From Gamsiella multidivaricata (lineage: Eukaryota; Mortierellomycota; Mortierellomycetes; Mortierellales; Mortierellaceae), in the NCBI RefSeq assembly GCF_025024155.1, contig NW_026251752.1, positions 124,001-188,000 of the forward strand: a stretch of 64,000 bases of DNA, read 5' to 3'. A program made the position numbers and the translations under genes. The notes below the pieces were generated by a model. The model ran no database searches. It was not told the DNA's origin and saw only the letters and a list, made by a program, of their open reading frames with translations. How positions within the stretch are numbered: the first letter of the stretch is position 1; each line of letters starts with the position of its first letter. This document shows, piece by piece, positions 34,801-44,554 of the stretch.

Positions 34801-35079
34801 TTCAGAGATCGATCCTGTGGTCTCGTCGGTGATTGTTCTGGCACCTGTATCCCCATGCTCGACCCTAGATGAGCTCCTCCTGTTGAAGTCAATGTATTCG
34901 AACGGCTCAAGTTGAGTAAGTGCAGTTGTTGTGGGTTTGGGCCAGAGAGAGAAGTTCCGGGGCAGCCTCGGAAGGGAAGAGGGCGAGAAGATATAGAGGG
35001 TTAGGAAAATGAAGTTGATGATTGGCACCAGCAGAACCCAAAATCGTCGCTTGAATGCGATAAATGCCATCCTGGTCAT
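31801..35079 (-). CDS. Type II membrane, O-fucosyltransferase-like glycosyltransferase
   Basis: A single frame; the first ATG, at 35079, gives 1092 residues. The N-terminus is a short basic cytosolic tail and one membrane anchor (about 14-31, VLLVPIINFIFLTLYIF), as in Golgi enzymes. Residues about 160-205 carry LPHSGFHNQRTELENALLLA, the GDP-sugar-fold start seen in O-FucT-like fungal proteins. The C-terminal part has GIHIRMSDGHF (about 898; the Arg is the usual GDP-fucose contact), YLATDAHRP (about 1001) and ends with a conserved-looking block AKSAAFFGTPASTFSNYI. Between them sits about 500 residues of acidic, Gln- and His-rich low complexity. The sugar and acceptor are unknown; fucose transfer is inferred only from the fold motifs. 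No intron in 3.3 kb is unusual for this window. Confidence 0.75.
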   Translation of the reverse strand: MTRMAFIAFKRRFWVLLVPIINFIFLTLYIFSPSSLPRLPRNFSLWPKPTTTALTQLEPFEYIDFNRRSSSRVEHGDTGARTITDETTGSISESGNGTRLNYLLEQRKLVEGIELTTLPNHLIMTYRPGYLDLLPSPTTTADPESTQDRSIDLDPSTKYLTFLPHSGFHNQRTELENALLLARLLNRTLIMPKVYLGPPMPWRTFRLLHTRLLYQTKIGLEHCRAIIENQEEKEIEERQEQAMAYQQMNEQKQGTEERSMGRMESQTHEALSPPLSSWPSPLPPTPRPQEPWQQQKQQHRHHHHNHHHSHYQQSPSGEVPSQLRALNAQQRNSQGSTSISIDKLGAATSGFQFTEENSTPNPSIEEDMAPEGRLDKEALMDILIDARGDEEESEEEPYNLSDVQPDLGSVEGSFETDKNNFFQEQGSGEGFAGGEEEEVPSWVEESADEDGNKTRIATGDNVSDIVNLEEDIHSDEKLDQGMTDRRAVRDEEDGENRGSGGIQMGIPDDLDEHNANWGKPGYLVQSDPSIPGYNGERLLMQQQVGVEASLPLYVTPLDSNLQKNRARVMKRSLLTGSEPEKLGFRNSRRDRRGSRPQKPQVPDQHPFQQIQEQAALPVYHYPTQLKPQHQQPVVGKHRRMKWSPLPAECLQYESWTMTDWDFFFDLNPLRRYVRVLTRESMSMQYLADRFNLTLPKEEDEQNSATTKATAAIDGSNVGTGITSKEGKEENKDKGSAEGDASAGEEGDEKKKSLILRTEGDVLFFDDSSLYDYRFTENPDAEESIRARLKYQEEFTVEWLAQRPERLIHLGSIFGTGRVSIDSLESKAWLLMIRDHLILGTDILQTTSQRIADKISGRVVTAADTDADVGGTHPDRQAYGGTVLSDSMMDAGFVGIHIRMSDGHFSLTARETIENSRQELMWQVGITGEEEYMGGDDGGIKREERGRLSIEQCRSRALNHRRTLQRQLRKQRSQPQQHSISQTSPSTPRRRSNGQFTPIYLATDAHRPRANPIFDKLFETFECIFTLDDFSEDLELLHHFRNPEDGTLMAKFLIPMVDAMVVAKSAAFFGTPASTFSNYIQRQLRPAYTGLYD

Positions 35080-35698
35080 TTGAGGCTCTGTAGTCAGCAA
35101 AAGGAACAAAAGAATGAGGAAAGGGAAATCAGAACGAGAATGAGGATGCAAAAAAAAGAGGTGTGAAATCTGAAGAAGGAGAAAAGGCTAAGAAGGGGTG
35201 TGCGGGAGAGCGATGGTTTCGCTCTGAGGATGGATGGTCCACACTTGGCCATTGCACCATTCATTTGCATGTCTATCCTCGTTCCCCCTTAGTATCCTGT
35301 ATGTGTATGTAAACAAGTATATCTCGGAGGAATGTGGAGTCTCCCTTACTTCCTTTAACTCCTTATTTTCCATTCCCTTTGTCACCTTTCGCTGCTTCCA
35401 TTTCCGTACTCATCTTCATCCGTAGGTACAGTCAGCTCTGTAAGAGCAACGCGTCTTATAATGAGCCAATCAAAAAACTGCTTCGAAATATTTGTGTTTG
35501 TATTTTTATTTATTTTTTATTTTGCTGTGCTGTCTGTTATTGAAGATGAAAGTGGGATACTGCTGGTACGTTAAGAAAAAAAAAAAAAAAAAAAAAAAAA
35601 AAGTGTGGCGAATGATGTCAAGAGATAGATAAAAAAATAAAAAAAGTATGCAGACATAAGGCTCGTAGCCAGCCAGCTCAAGCATCGCGCTTCGACTT
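35080..35698. other. Intergenic region with long A run
   Basis: It holds the leader of the glycosyltransferase and the 3' end of the Q-rich gene. An A run of 27 bases lies at 35576-35602. No gene seen. Confidence 0.4.
35576..35602. repeat. Poly(A) homopolymer, 27 bases
   Basis: Uninterrupted A run in the intergenic region. Confidence 0.95.
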
Positions 35699-37240
35699 TT
35701 ACTCGTCCGACTGCGACGCTAGCACCATCTTCTCAATCCCCGCAGCAAGTTCGACAGACGCATTCGCGTGGTCCTCCGGTTGCTGCTTCTCTTCAGCAGC
35801 AAGTGGCTCCTCGACATTCTGAGCTGAAATGGACTCCTTGACTTCTTGATCCACACCAGCAGATTGCTGATTGGAAGGATTGAGGTTCGCATTCGTAGAG
35901 GCAGGGACGAATGCGATCGTACGTTGTCCGCCACTGCCGATGCCATGGCCACCTGTTCCCTGGCGTCCTACGCGACCAACATAGCCCGCTCCAGCAAAGG
36001 ACCGACGAGACGCCTGCTCGTAGTACGCATATTGATCTTCCTCGTTCGCTAGACCACTTGTATGGTATCTATTTGATGTTCGCGGTGGAGTCGGAGATCC
36101 CCTCTTCTTGACCTCCTTATCTTTGCTCTTTTTCTTTGGCAAAGAAGGCGACGACGACTCTTGTGGCCCCTGCTGCTTGTTCTGCTGCAGCGGCTGCGGC
36201 GGTGACTCGGCTCGATCGCCGCCATCCTGTCCTTGCTCTGTTCCACTTATTTCGACATGCTTTGGGTCCGGTGATCTCATATGCGAGCGTCCCTGGATGC
36301 CACTGCGCTTTGGCTGCGGCGACTGGTGATTCTGCTGCGGCGACTGCTGATTCTGCGGCATCGGGCGATACTGCTGTGGTTGTTGCTGCGGACCGTGCTG
36401 CGGACCGTGCTGCTGACCTTGCTGCGGACCCTGATGGACATTCCGCTGGGCTCGCACAGGCTGCTGCTGATATTGCTGCTGATTAGGCCGCTGAAGTTGC
36501 TGCTGATTAAACCGCTGATTAGACCGCTGACACTGCAGCTGGAATTTTGTTGGCGGAGGCGCGCCCGGTAGTAATTTCCGACCGTCTGTAGAGATATGCT
36601 GCTTCACAAAACTCAGGATCGGTCGACTCACGCTCGCCAGAATTGGTTCATTTTGCTCCATCTCCATATTCCGCTTGATGGGGGCGTAGGTCGGCAGGCC
36701 CACACCTCGCTCCAGCGCCACCAAGATCAAATCTAGTCCCTTGACCTGTAGTTCTCGGTTGCCTCGGACCTGAGCGTACTTGTAAATGAGCGATATCAGG
36801 CATGTGTCGATGGTCTCGTCGCTCCGCACAGGTGGCTCGCACTTGAGAAAGAACATGTAGATCATGTTGGACTCTGTGGGCGAGGGTGCGTACCGGACCA
36901 AGACTGCAATAGACCACTGGACTAGCTTAATGTCCTCTTGGCTCAAGGGCTTTGTGCAGCTGCCAGAGCTGTCCGGTTTAAAGTCTTTTACCCAAGATGC
37001 CATTCCTGCGCCCTTATTTCTCGTCGTAGTGCTATTGTAGGCAGTTGGGTTGGCGCTTGCTGCGGCAGCAGTGGCCTTTTGTGCAGCGACGACAAGAGGT
37101 GCAAGATAATGGGTGAACAGCTTCAAGGCATTGTCCCAGTTCTTGGAATCGCGAGCCTCGTTGGTGATTGCGTAGTGGATGTGGTCGAGTCGAAGGGTCT
37201 CTGGAGGCCAGTTCTCGATGTCCATCAGAAAGGTAGGCAT
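35699..37240 (-). CDS. Gln-rich protein of unknown function
   Basis: A single frame of 513 residues from the ATG at 37240 (MPTFLMDIENWPPETLRLD). I do not recognise it. Residues about 1-205 look folded and alpha-helical, with several hydrophobic helices (for example LVQWSIAVLVRYAP and TCLISLIYKYAQ), suggestive of a helical repeat or small scaffold. Residues about 225-330 are Gln/Pro-rich with many QQQ clusters. The rest is charged and disordered, with a Lys-rich segment (KKKSKDKEVKKRG) and an Arg/Gly stretch (YVGRVGRQGTGGHG) that recalls RNA-binding proteins. A role in RNA metabolism or as a scaffold is a guess from composition only. Confidence 0.7.
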   Translation of the reverse strand: MPTFLMDIENWPPETLRLDHIHYAITNEARDSKNWDNALKLFTHYLAPLVVAAQKATAAAASANPTAYNSTTTRNKGAGMASWVKDFKPDSSGSCTKPLSQEDIKLVQWSIAVLVRYAPSPTESNMIYMFFLKCEPPVRSDETIDTCLISLIYKYAQVRGNRELQVKGLDLILVALERGVGLPTYAPIKRNMEMEQNEPILASVSRPILSFVKQHISTDGRKLLPGAPPPTKFQLQCQRSNQRFNQQQLQRPNQQQYQQQPVRAQRNVHQGPQQGQQHGPQHGPQQQPQQYRPMPQNQQSPQQNHQSPQPKRSGIQGRSHMRSPDPKHVEISGTEQGQDGGDRAESPPQPLQQNKQQGPQESSSPSLPKKKSKDKEVKKRGSPTPPRTSNRYHTSGLANEEDQYAYYEQASRRSFAGAGYVGRVGRQGTGGHGIGSGGQRTIAFVPASTNANLNPSNQQSAGVDQEVKESISAQNVEEPLAAEEKQQPEDHANASVELAAGIEKMVLASQSDE

Positions 37241-37506
37241 GTTGGCGTGGTTACTTAGTGGGCGGGAGTAATGCGAAGTGCACTGAAGAGGAAAGAGGAA
37301 AGAGCAAAAAAATGGTTGGTGGAGATGCAAGCATAAGGGACTGTCCTTTATTTAATTTCTATTTCATGCGAATCCAACGGTGGGAAAGGAGTTGGCGAAG
37401 GGAGGGTGAAAGTTGAGGTGAAGGCGAAGCGACCAAAAGCATTCTCCCTTCTCTCTTAATAGCACATTTGCATGCCGTCGCCCGTTGAACCAACGCGTCG
37501 CTCCAT

Positions 37507-39740
37507 CTACATACGCGAGACTCCATAGAGGTTGCCGCCCTTGACTTCAGTGTTGTAGCACACAGACAGACAGAAACCGAGGATTGTGCGTGTCTCGCGG
37601 GGATCGATCACTCCGTCATCGATGCACCTGGAGCTCGTCCAGTACACGTCCGACTCGCTCTCGACCATGGCCTGGAACATACCCATCGACGCTTTAGCCA
37701 TCTCCTCGTCAATTACTTTGCCCGACTTCTTGGCCGAGTCACGCATCACAATGTCTAGCACTCCTGTCAGCTGCTCTGCACCCATGACAGAGCACTTGCT
37801 GTTTGGCCACGAGAACAGGAACCGTGGGTTGTAAGCACGTCCGGCCATCGCGTAGTTTCCAGCACCGTAACTGGCACCCATCACAATCGTGATGCATGGC
37901 ACTTGTGAGTTCGAGACTGCGTTGATGAAGCGCGATCCGGCCTTGATGATACCCTCCTCCTCGTACTTCTTGCCGACCATAAATCCTGTAATGTTATGAA
38001 GATACAGGATTGGAGTATCGCGCATGTTGCACAGCTGGATGAACTGCGTCGCCTTGTTTGCCTCCGGAGGGAAGAGCACGTTATTATTGGCGAGAATACC
38101 GACTGGAATACCATGGATCGTGGCCCAACCGCAAATTAGGTTGGGTCCGTACAGGGGCTTGAACTGCGTGAAACGGGATCCATCAACCAGACGAATAATC
38201 ACCTCGACAGCATCGAAGGGAATACGGATGTTGGCGCTGACAATACCCAGAATCTCATCGGGATCGTACAGGGGCTGGTCGAAGAGACCTTTCAAGTGGC
38301 GGATAGGGAGCTGGCCTTGCTTGGTCCAGTTCAAGCCAGAGACGAACTCACGGGCCATGGCAATTGCATGGTATTCGTCCATGGCCAGTTGATCTGAGAC
38401 TCCAGACTTGCGACTGTGCATATCTGCCCCTCCGAGTGTCTCTGCATCGGTGATCTCGCCGGTTGCCATCTTGACCAGAGGAGGACCACCCAGGAAGACC
38501 TGAGCCTTGCCCTGTTAACAGGTACAGTACGTTAAAGTAGAATGACGTTAATGAGACCATAAATGTATATTGTATATGAGGCGCGTCTTCCCATGGCCAA
38601 AGCAGTGGGGAATTAACATGTTTACTGCTTACCTTGACCATAATACTGTAGTCACTCATTCCAGGGATGTACGCACCACCTGCGGTCGAGTTTCCAAAGA
38701 CGACCGCGACTGAGGGCAGACCAGCCTTGGATCTATGGTGAAGCAATAGGAGGAAAATGTGTCAGCACACGAGTGCATGCAGGTCAATTGCGGACGATGG
38801 CACTCGAACGCTTGACGAAAGGGCATTACCTCTCGGCCAAGTGACGGAAGACAGCCCCGCCTGGGTGAAACACGCGAGACTGCTGGGCCAGGTTGGCGCC
38901 GGCCTACAGGAGTAGTAAGAAAGACGCACGCGTTTTAACAAGAGTTCATGGCCTTGCTTTTGCGAGAAATGGTCATTTAAGTACAGTAGCCATACCGACT
39001 GAACCAACTGAATGTGAGGAAGACGGTTCTCCCAGGCGATGCGGCCCAATCGCTCACCACGGGCAAGCGTGGTGGCGTTCGAGGCACCTCCCTGGAGTGT
39101 GGGAACGTTGGCAGAGACCATGCACTCTATACCGCTGCAGAAGAGTAGAGAAAGGACATGGTGACGGTGGTGGTGAGAACGCATTTTCATTAATGCCGGT
39201 TCGTGCGAGCCGCGCGAAGATGGCTGTGAGATTGTTTACCACACAAGACCGATACCGGCAACCTGAGATCCACCGATGGTCATGTCATCCTGGCCGTATC
39301 CAGCCAAGGGACAGAGCTCCATGAATGGAGAGTCATCGTCGAGAAGCAGTTCGAGACGATCACGGGCTAATGTGGGCATCCAAGGATATTATTTGGGATT
39401 AGCACAATGTCAAGATGTGTGACCCGAGATGTTGGTTGGGCAAAGCACACTCCGATTCAGTACCAAGGATAGATCCGCGCTTGTGATGCAGAGCCAGAAG
39501 ACGATCTGCTCCCTGGAAGGTCGCCTCTTGGAGACGCTCGTTGAGCTGGTCGACCAGCTCGAGCATCTCCTTGTAGTTGGCGATGTATTCAGGAGATTTG
39601 GTGTTGACCTTGGACTTTGTGGGCTTTGTGTAGTGACCGAGGTTGGGGGCAGCGCTGGGGTTCTTGGTGGCAAACTCATCCCCGTTGGTCCTCCGGTTGG
39701 GAGGCGGGTTTCTGTGAGAGGGGTCGATGATGTGGCTCAT
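37507..39740 (-). CDS. Acyl-CoA carboxylase beta subunit, 3-methylcrotonyl-CoA type
   Basis: Six exons on the minus strand: 39740-39464, 39366-39240, 39134-38996, 38903-38830, 38732-38633 and 38511-37507; 573 residues, normal for this family. It has both carboxyltransferase halves: [20 protein letters not shown] and [14 protein letters not shown] in the N-half, [20 protein letters not shown] in the acyl-CoA site, then [19 protein letters not shown] and [18 protein letters not shown] in the biotin half. The enzyme carboxylates 3-methylcrotonyl-CoA (leucine breakdown) or geranyl-CoA with a biotin-carrying alpha subunit not seen here. Two oddities: the N-terminus ([14 protein letters not shown]) is not a mitochondrial presequence, and the protein ends YGVSRM, where family members usually end FRM; SRM is a permissive peroxisomal PTS1-like tripeptide. 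It is head-to-head with the PTS1-bearing hydratase. Confidence 0.85.
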
Positions 39741-40359
39741 CGTGTGAGGGTGAGATGTGCGCGTGTTTTTTTTTTTTTTAGGTTGTGATGAGGATGAAGG
39801 AGAGAAAGAAAGAAGAAAAGAGAAAGAGGGAGGAGAGATCAGAAGAAGACGAAGTAGTAGAAGAGGAAACGACAAAGTGACAAAAAAGGGAGGGTGGTTC
39901 GCATGGGTTGATGCCGAACCCGCAAAAAAGAGAATGGGGCATTCCTGCCTTACACCCCGTCCCTTCCCCTGAGGCAAAAGTATGTGGGGCTCGGACTCTC
40001 GCCCCCCCTCTTCCCGAGATGTCTTCTCTCTCGCCTTCTTTCTCGCGCGAGATGTTCTGCCACCGTTACTTTTCGCCCTGTATACATTCACCCTCTCCCC
40101 CCCCATTGCGACTGGAAAAGAGAGCCGAAAGTGACACGGACAAAGCGAACCTTTTTTTTTCTGTGGAGAACAAAAAAAACGCGCGCGGTTTGAATATCAC
40201 GTGGAGATGAACTCGCCTTAAAGTGCCATCGCACCTAAACCAGCCCAACTCAATTCCACTGACACGACCCACTCGACTCATCCCTCTCATCTCTCTCCCA
40301 TCTCCCTCTTTCTTCGTCTTCTTCTTCTCGTACATCTCTCAAACTCTCTCCCTTTCCAC
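39741..40359. promoter_or_regulatory. Divergent promoter between carboxylase and hydratase
   Basis: 619 bp separate the divergent starts. CT-rich leader sequence occupies both ends (GA-rich at 39785-39870 as read on the plus strand, CT-rich at 40230-40350). Co-regulation of the two genes is inferred from this arrangement; no operator is assigned. Confidence 0.55.
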
Positions 40360-41172
40360 ATGTCTGAAAAAGAGGTCCTCTACGCAAGGCAAGGCGCCGT
40401 CGCCACTGTCACCCTCAACCGCCCCAAGCGCGGTAACGCCCTCTCAGGTCCCATGGTCAGCCAGTTCGTCCAGATCCTCCAATCCGCTATTGACGACCCA
40501 GCTGTCCGTGTTATCGTCGTCACCGGCAATGGCAAGTACTTTTGCACTGGCATGGACCTCACCCCTCAGGACGACTCACCCTCGGCCTCAGATCCTGTTG
40601 CTCAAACTCAAGCCATGTTCACCACCCTGGCCCGCTGCCCGAAACCCACCATCGCTCGTATGAACGGCCCAGCTCTCGGAGGCGGCGTCGGCATTGTCTT
40701 TGGCTGCAATTTCAGGATCGTCCATCCAAATGCCTACTTCAGCATGCCAGAGGTCCACCGAGGCTTGATTCCTGCCTTGATCTCAGAGGTGATCGTTCCT
40801 CAATTAGGTGCCTTCCGATCCAAGCAGTACATGCTTTCGGGCGAACGCGTCTCGGCGCAGGAGGCCTATCGTGTTGGATTCGTCACCGCCGTGGCAGAGG
40901 ATGAAGACACACTCGACAAAAAGGTCAAAGAGTACGTGGATCTCCTGGTCCAGTCCGGTCCAGGAGCTATGCGGGATGTTAAGCAATTAGTCGATGCGGT
41001 CGATCTTCGTGGAGGAGACGACAAAGCGGTTGCAAGCTATGTTCGCGAAGCGTTTGGAAAAATGATCACCTCCGAGGAGGCTGCCCATGGCATTGGTGCA
41101 TTTGCCAGCCGAGAGAAACCTAACTGGGATGAGTTTGGTCTCGGTTCAGAAAAGCTAAAGTCCAAGCTGTAG
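40360..41172 (+). CDS. Enoyl-CoA hydratase/isomerase with peroxisomal signal
   Basis: Intronless, 270 residues. Crotonase fold marks: VTLNRPKRGNALSGPMV, the oxyanion-hole segment NGPALGGGVGIVFGCNF and SMPEVHRGLIPALISEVIV. The second acid (Glu in MPEVHRG) is conserved; the first catalytic Glu position, usually GGGxEL, is Gly. The PAxIxxxV pattern after it resembles the LiuC/AtuE hydratases of bacterial leucine and acyclic-terpene degradation, as I recall them. The last three residues are SKL, a canonical PTS1, preceded by basic KLK, so import into peroxisomes is predicted with confidence. With the divergent carboxylase it would form two consecutive steps: methylcrotonyl-CoA to methylglutaconyl-CoA to hydroxy-methylglutaryl-CoA. 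The exact substrate is inference. Confidence 0.9.
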   Translation: MSEKEVLYARQGAVATVTLNRPKRGNALSGPMVSQFVQILQSAIDDPAVRVIVVTGNGKYFCTGMDLTPQDDSPSASDPVAQTQAMFTTLARCPKPTIARMNGPALGGGVGIVFGCNFRIVHPNAYFSMPEVHRGLIPALISEVIVPQLGAFRSKQYMLSGERVSAQEAYRVGFVTAVAEDEDTLDKKVKEYVDLLVQSGPGAMRDVKQLVDAVDLRGGDDKAVASYVREAFGKMITSEEAAHGIGAFASREKPNWDEFGLGSEKLKSKL

Positions 41173-41318
41173 ATGATCTCACCTCGGTCGCTCCATATTT
41201 TTTTGTCGCGCCTCGCTCTTACCGGGTGCATGTAAAATAAAGATAAATTGAATATATTCCTTTTCGTGATGTCTTTCCGGTGGTGGGTTTATTGGTTTGC
41301 CCAGCCTACAACACCAAG

Positions 41319-42024
41319 CTATGATGATTTCAAAGTCCACTTCCTGAGCGCTGCTTTGGCTGCTGGAAGCAATAATCCCACATTCTCAATCCACCATTGT
41401 CGGTTGTAGTTCATCTGCCTCTCATATGCCTTGTCCAAAAAGTCCTTATAAAAGACTGAGAGTTCCTCAGTGGTCACTAACTGATTCCCATTCTGCGCGC
41501 GAACTATTGTCGATTGGTTCAACAATAAAAGGCATTGTTAGAGGTAGTTCTTGATGACCATAGCAACATGTGTTCGCACGTGTATTGAGTCCGCTTACTT
41601 TTTTCCTCGTATTCTGCCTTGGCCTTGTTAAACATGGTATTGTTGTTGACCCAAAAACTCTGGTTGAAGGCATCGACGCGCTCCCTCCTCTCCCTGAATA
41701 AACGATCATCCTTAGATTCATTGCTGGGGACAGGGTATTTGACAGGCCGCAGATTCGAGACTGGGTGAGGGTTTCCGACAAGGAGCTTGTCAGTGTTTTG
41801 TGCTGGATCTAAGCTTTCTCTTTTCCTAGAAGACGATGAAGCTGTGCTAGCTGTGCTAGCTGAAGCAGATTTTGCTGCAGTTGAGGCATGTCTCCTACAA
41901 AGACCCAGCAGGGACAAGGTGGTGGTTTTCTATGGAGATAGTAAAGTCTAGTTGACTGAGGTCTTGTTCCTGTTTAAGAGACAGCTGCGTTTTTTTTCCG
42001 GGTTGGTACCTTGAGCAGGTTCAT
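41319..42024 (-). CDS. COA8: COA8/APOPT1-like cytochrome c oxidase assembly factor
   Basis: Three exons on the minus strand: 42024-42010 (15 bases), 41929-41599 and 41503-41319; 176 residues. Family marks are KDDRLFRERRERVDAFNQ, FWVNNNTMFNKAKAEYEEK and TEELSVFYKDFLDKAYERQM with MNYNRQWWIEN. The N-terminus after splicing, MNLLKKTTTLSLLGLCRRHA, is basic, hydroxylated and Leu-rich with no acidic residue, a good mitochondrial presequence. The very short first exon is needed because the long second exon has no ATG. In animals COA8 protects complex IV assembly in the mitochondrial matrix under oxidative stress. Confidence 0.87.
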
Positions 42025-42872
42025 TGTTCCACCGTGTTCGGGTTGGAAGTATAGGTGGATGCAATGGAAGAAGAGGATTTAGTGAGTGTATGTATGGTAG
42101 GATGGTCGTGAGTTGTCAGTGGATGTGAAGTGTGGAATGGGCGATGCGGAAAGCGCGTTTCCGCCTGTTGTTTTCTGTCCTACGAAAACAGTCCCACACG
42201 TATGCACTGGTGTATACGTGTTAGGAGCTGTCAGTAAAAGAACTACACTGAGTAGCATTTCAATTCATTTATTCGAGATTCTTTTAGGGACAGTTTTCTT
42301 ATCCAACTGTACGCAAAAAAAATTTCTGAGTGTACTGATAAAGAAAAATAAGATTTTGGACAGAGGGCGAAGCGTGCAAGATGCAGGCAAGATAGCATCA
42401 TGCAGACGCGTTCCTATTCGTCGATCGCAAAGATGGAATGTTTAGCTTGCAACCGTTGAGGGAGAGTATGGGTTGGCTCGAGGGATGGACGATGGGTGAA
42501 CAGCTCGACGATAAGGGTGACCATGAGCAAGGAGAAAGGTGTGGCCATGGGTATTTGCATAGATGGCACCAGGTACCAGACCCTGGGTACGGACACATGG
42601 CACTGAGGTCGGATGGCGTCATCCGCGCCAACACAGCGGGAAGAAACAGCTCTCCTTCCTTCGCTCCGTAGTCCGTGCGGGAACTCTTTCTTTTTCTTCT
42701 TCCCCTCCTTGTTCCTTGTCTCTTCTTTGTCCATTCCTCCATTCACCATCCAGATCATCCACACATTACTTCTCATTCGCCTTTTATTCCTACCTCCACA
42801 CACCAAGGATACACTCATATCTTTAGGCATTCCATCGCATTCAGCGCACCCTCCACATCAAAAGAAAGAGGC
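42025..42872. promoter_or_regulatory. Divergent intergenic region, no gene seen
   Basis: It separates the COA8-like gene (-) from the two-TM protein (+). 42660-42870 is pyrimidine-rich, like other leaders. Open frames here lack ATG starts or family resemblance. Confidence 0.4.
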
Positions 42873-43307
42873 ATGCCCATCCTACGGTCCATGCCCCTGA
42901 AGTACACTCTCAGGAGGCCAGTCCTCGAATGGAGCCAACAGAGCACTGCCCCTGAACACCAGGCCGCAGAGGCCGAGCGGGGTCACGCCGTCATCGACGA
43001 CCTGAGGGACTACCCCGTCGAACTCTTTCATTTGCGCGTGCGTTCCATCCAAGAACAGCTTTCACATCATCACCCGCCCACCTATATCTACATCGCCGCT
43101 CTCGCCTCTATCCTCCTGCTCTTGCTCGTCTTCATCGCCACAGCCCTGGCTCTCCATGTCTCGGACGGCAAGCCCTGGGTCCTAGGCGTGATCGTGGTCT
43201 TGATCATGACCTTCGTCGCCAAAATGTTTTTTCTTTCCAGAATTGAGAAGGTATACTATCACCCCTTCTTTCCTTCCCTTCCTCCTCCTCCTCCTCCTCC
43301 TCCTCCT

Positions 43308-43346
<39 letters not shown>

Positions 43347-43939
43347 ACCAGTCCAACCTCCGTCTGCGGGCGATCTTCTCCTGCTGAACCTACTATAAAC
43401 ATAAACATGCACTATAGGTCCCAGCGCTCGTTTTGTTCATCCGAATTTACTTATTTTCATAGGCACACAAAGAGATCAATATTCTACTTCACTCTTTCAA
43501 CAACCAGGACATGCCTCACTACGACGTGCTCTACAGGCTGCGCCCAGGAACCTTTTCATTCGCGCACTCATCATTTCTCAACCGATGCGCTTACCGACTC
43601 AACCTGGGGCTGCCCAGCTGGGTGATCGACCTCACAACTGTCGACCATATTGATGAATACTCCTTCCAGGAACACCCCGCCACTGACCCACATGCTTTGC
43701 CCGAAGAGGTTTTAGCGAGAGAGAATGAGCTGCCGACCTATCGTTCCAAAGAGTATGAAGAGGAAGAACACGGCGATGGAATGCATCGCCACCAGGGCGT
43801 GTTCCTGAGCGAGGGACAGCCACCAGAGTACCAGCAAGTCGTCATTGAAATGGAAACACATTCTCGCCCAGCACTAGCAGCACCACCTGCATCAGAGACA
43901 GGAGCAGGAGCAGGGACTCTGAATATATCTGTCGCATGA
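42873..43939 (+). CDS. Two-TM membrane protein with PY motif
   Basis: Two exons, 42873-43250 and 43463-43939, give 284 residues; the ATG at 42873 is the first in frame. Residues about 71-94 (YIAALASILLLLLVFIATALAL) and about 101-118 (VLGVIVVLIMTFVAKMFFL) are two close membrane helices, a hairpin. The C-terminal part is soluble with an acidic stretch, ELPTYRS (an LPxY element) and PPEYQQV, a PPxY motif of the kind bound by WW domains of Nedd4/Rsp5 ubiquitin ligases. I do not know the family; a role as a ligase adaptor or as cargo sorted by ubiquitin at Golgi, endosome or vacuole is inference. The intron contains a long CCT repeat and a 34-base A run. Confidence 0.72.
43276..43343. repeat. CCT microsatellite followed by 34-base A run in an intron
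   Basis: About nine CCT units (to about 43307) run directly into an uninterrupted A tract at 43310-43343, all inside the intron of the two-TM protein gene. Confidence 0.95.
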
Positions 43940-44554
43940 CCAAATTTATCGACAACAAGCACGGCACTTTCATTCTTCTCACAACTCAAAAGATCAAAGA
44001 GTCCATTGCTCGTTTTTCTCGCCATATTTTTTCTGTATATACCCTACACCTTCTCGACCTCATCCTTTCCATCGTCAAGTAGTCGCCTGTATTCAGAGCC
44101 ATGTGTAATAAACTCCTTGTACAGTAATTTATTATCGTATGAAACGAGGTAGATAATGGCGGATACGCGATCGTGGGCAAAGAACGGCGCCAAAGGTGAC
44201 GCTCAGGCAACCATTCAAACAGGACTCTCATCGTACCGCATTTGTCACCCTACGGCCGGCCAGCAGGGAAACCGCTACCATCGTGATGTTGTAAGTATGC
44301 CCTTATCCTCGCACCGTCTCACCTCGCCCCTACACGTTATTGTCATTTTGATCAGGCGATATAGTTGTTATACATTTTGATTAAGCGAGCAGGCTGCCAT
44401 GAATGCAGTGAACCTACTCTATTGACTTCAGAAAATACGTAGGGAGAACGACGAAACGAGCAAAAGAATCCGCAGATCGATCCTCTCCTCGCCGTGCCTT
44501 TATTTTGAGTATTAATATGTATATACAATAGCATAAGAAAACGCTCCGGTACCT
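43940..44554. other. Convergent 3' region
   Basis: It contains the 3' ends of the two-TM gene (AATAAA at about 44107) and of the kinesin gene. No gene supported. Confidence 0.45.
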
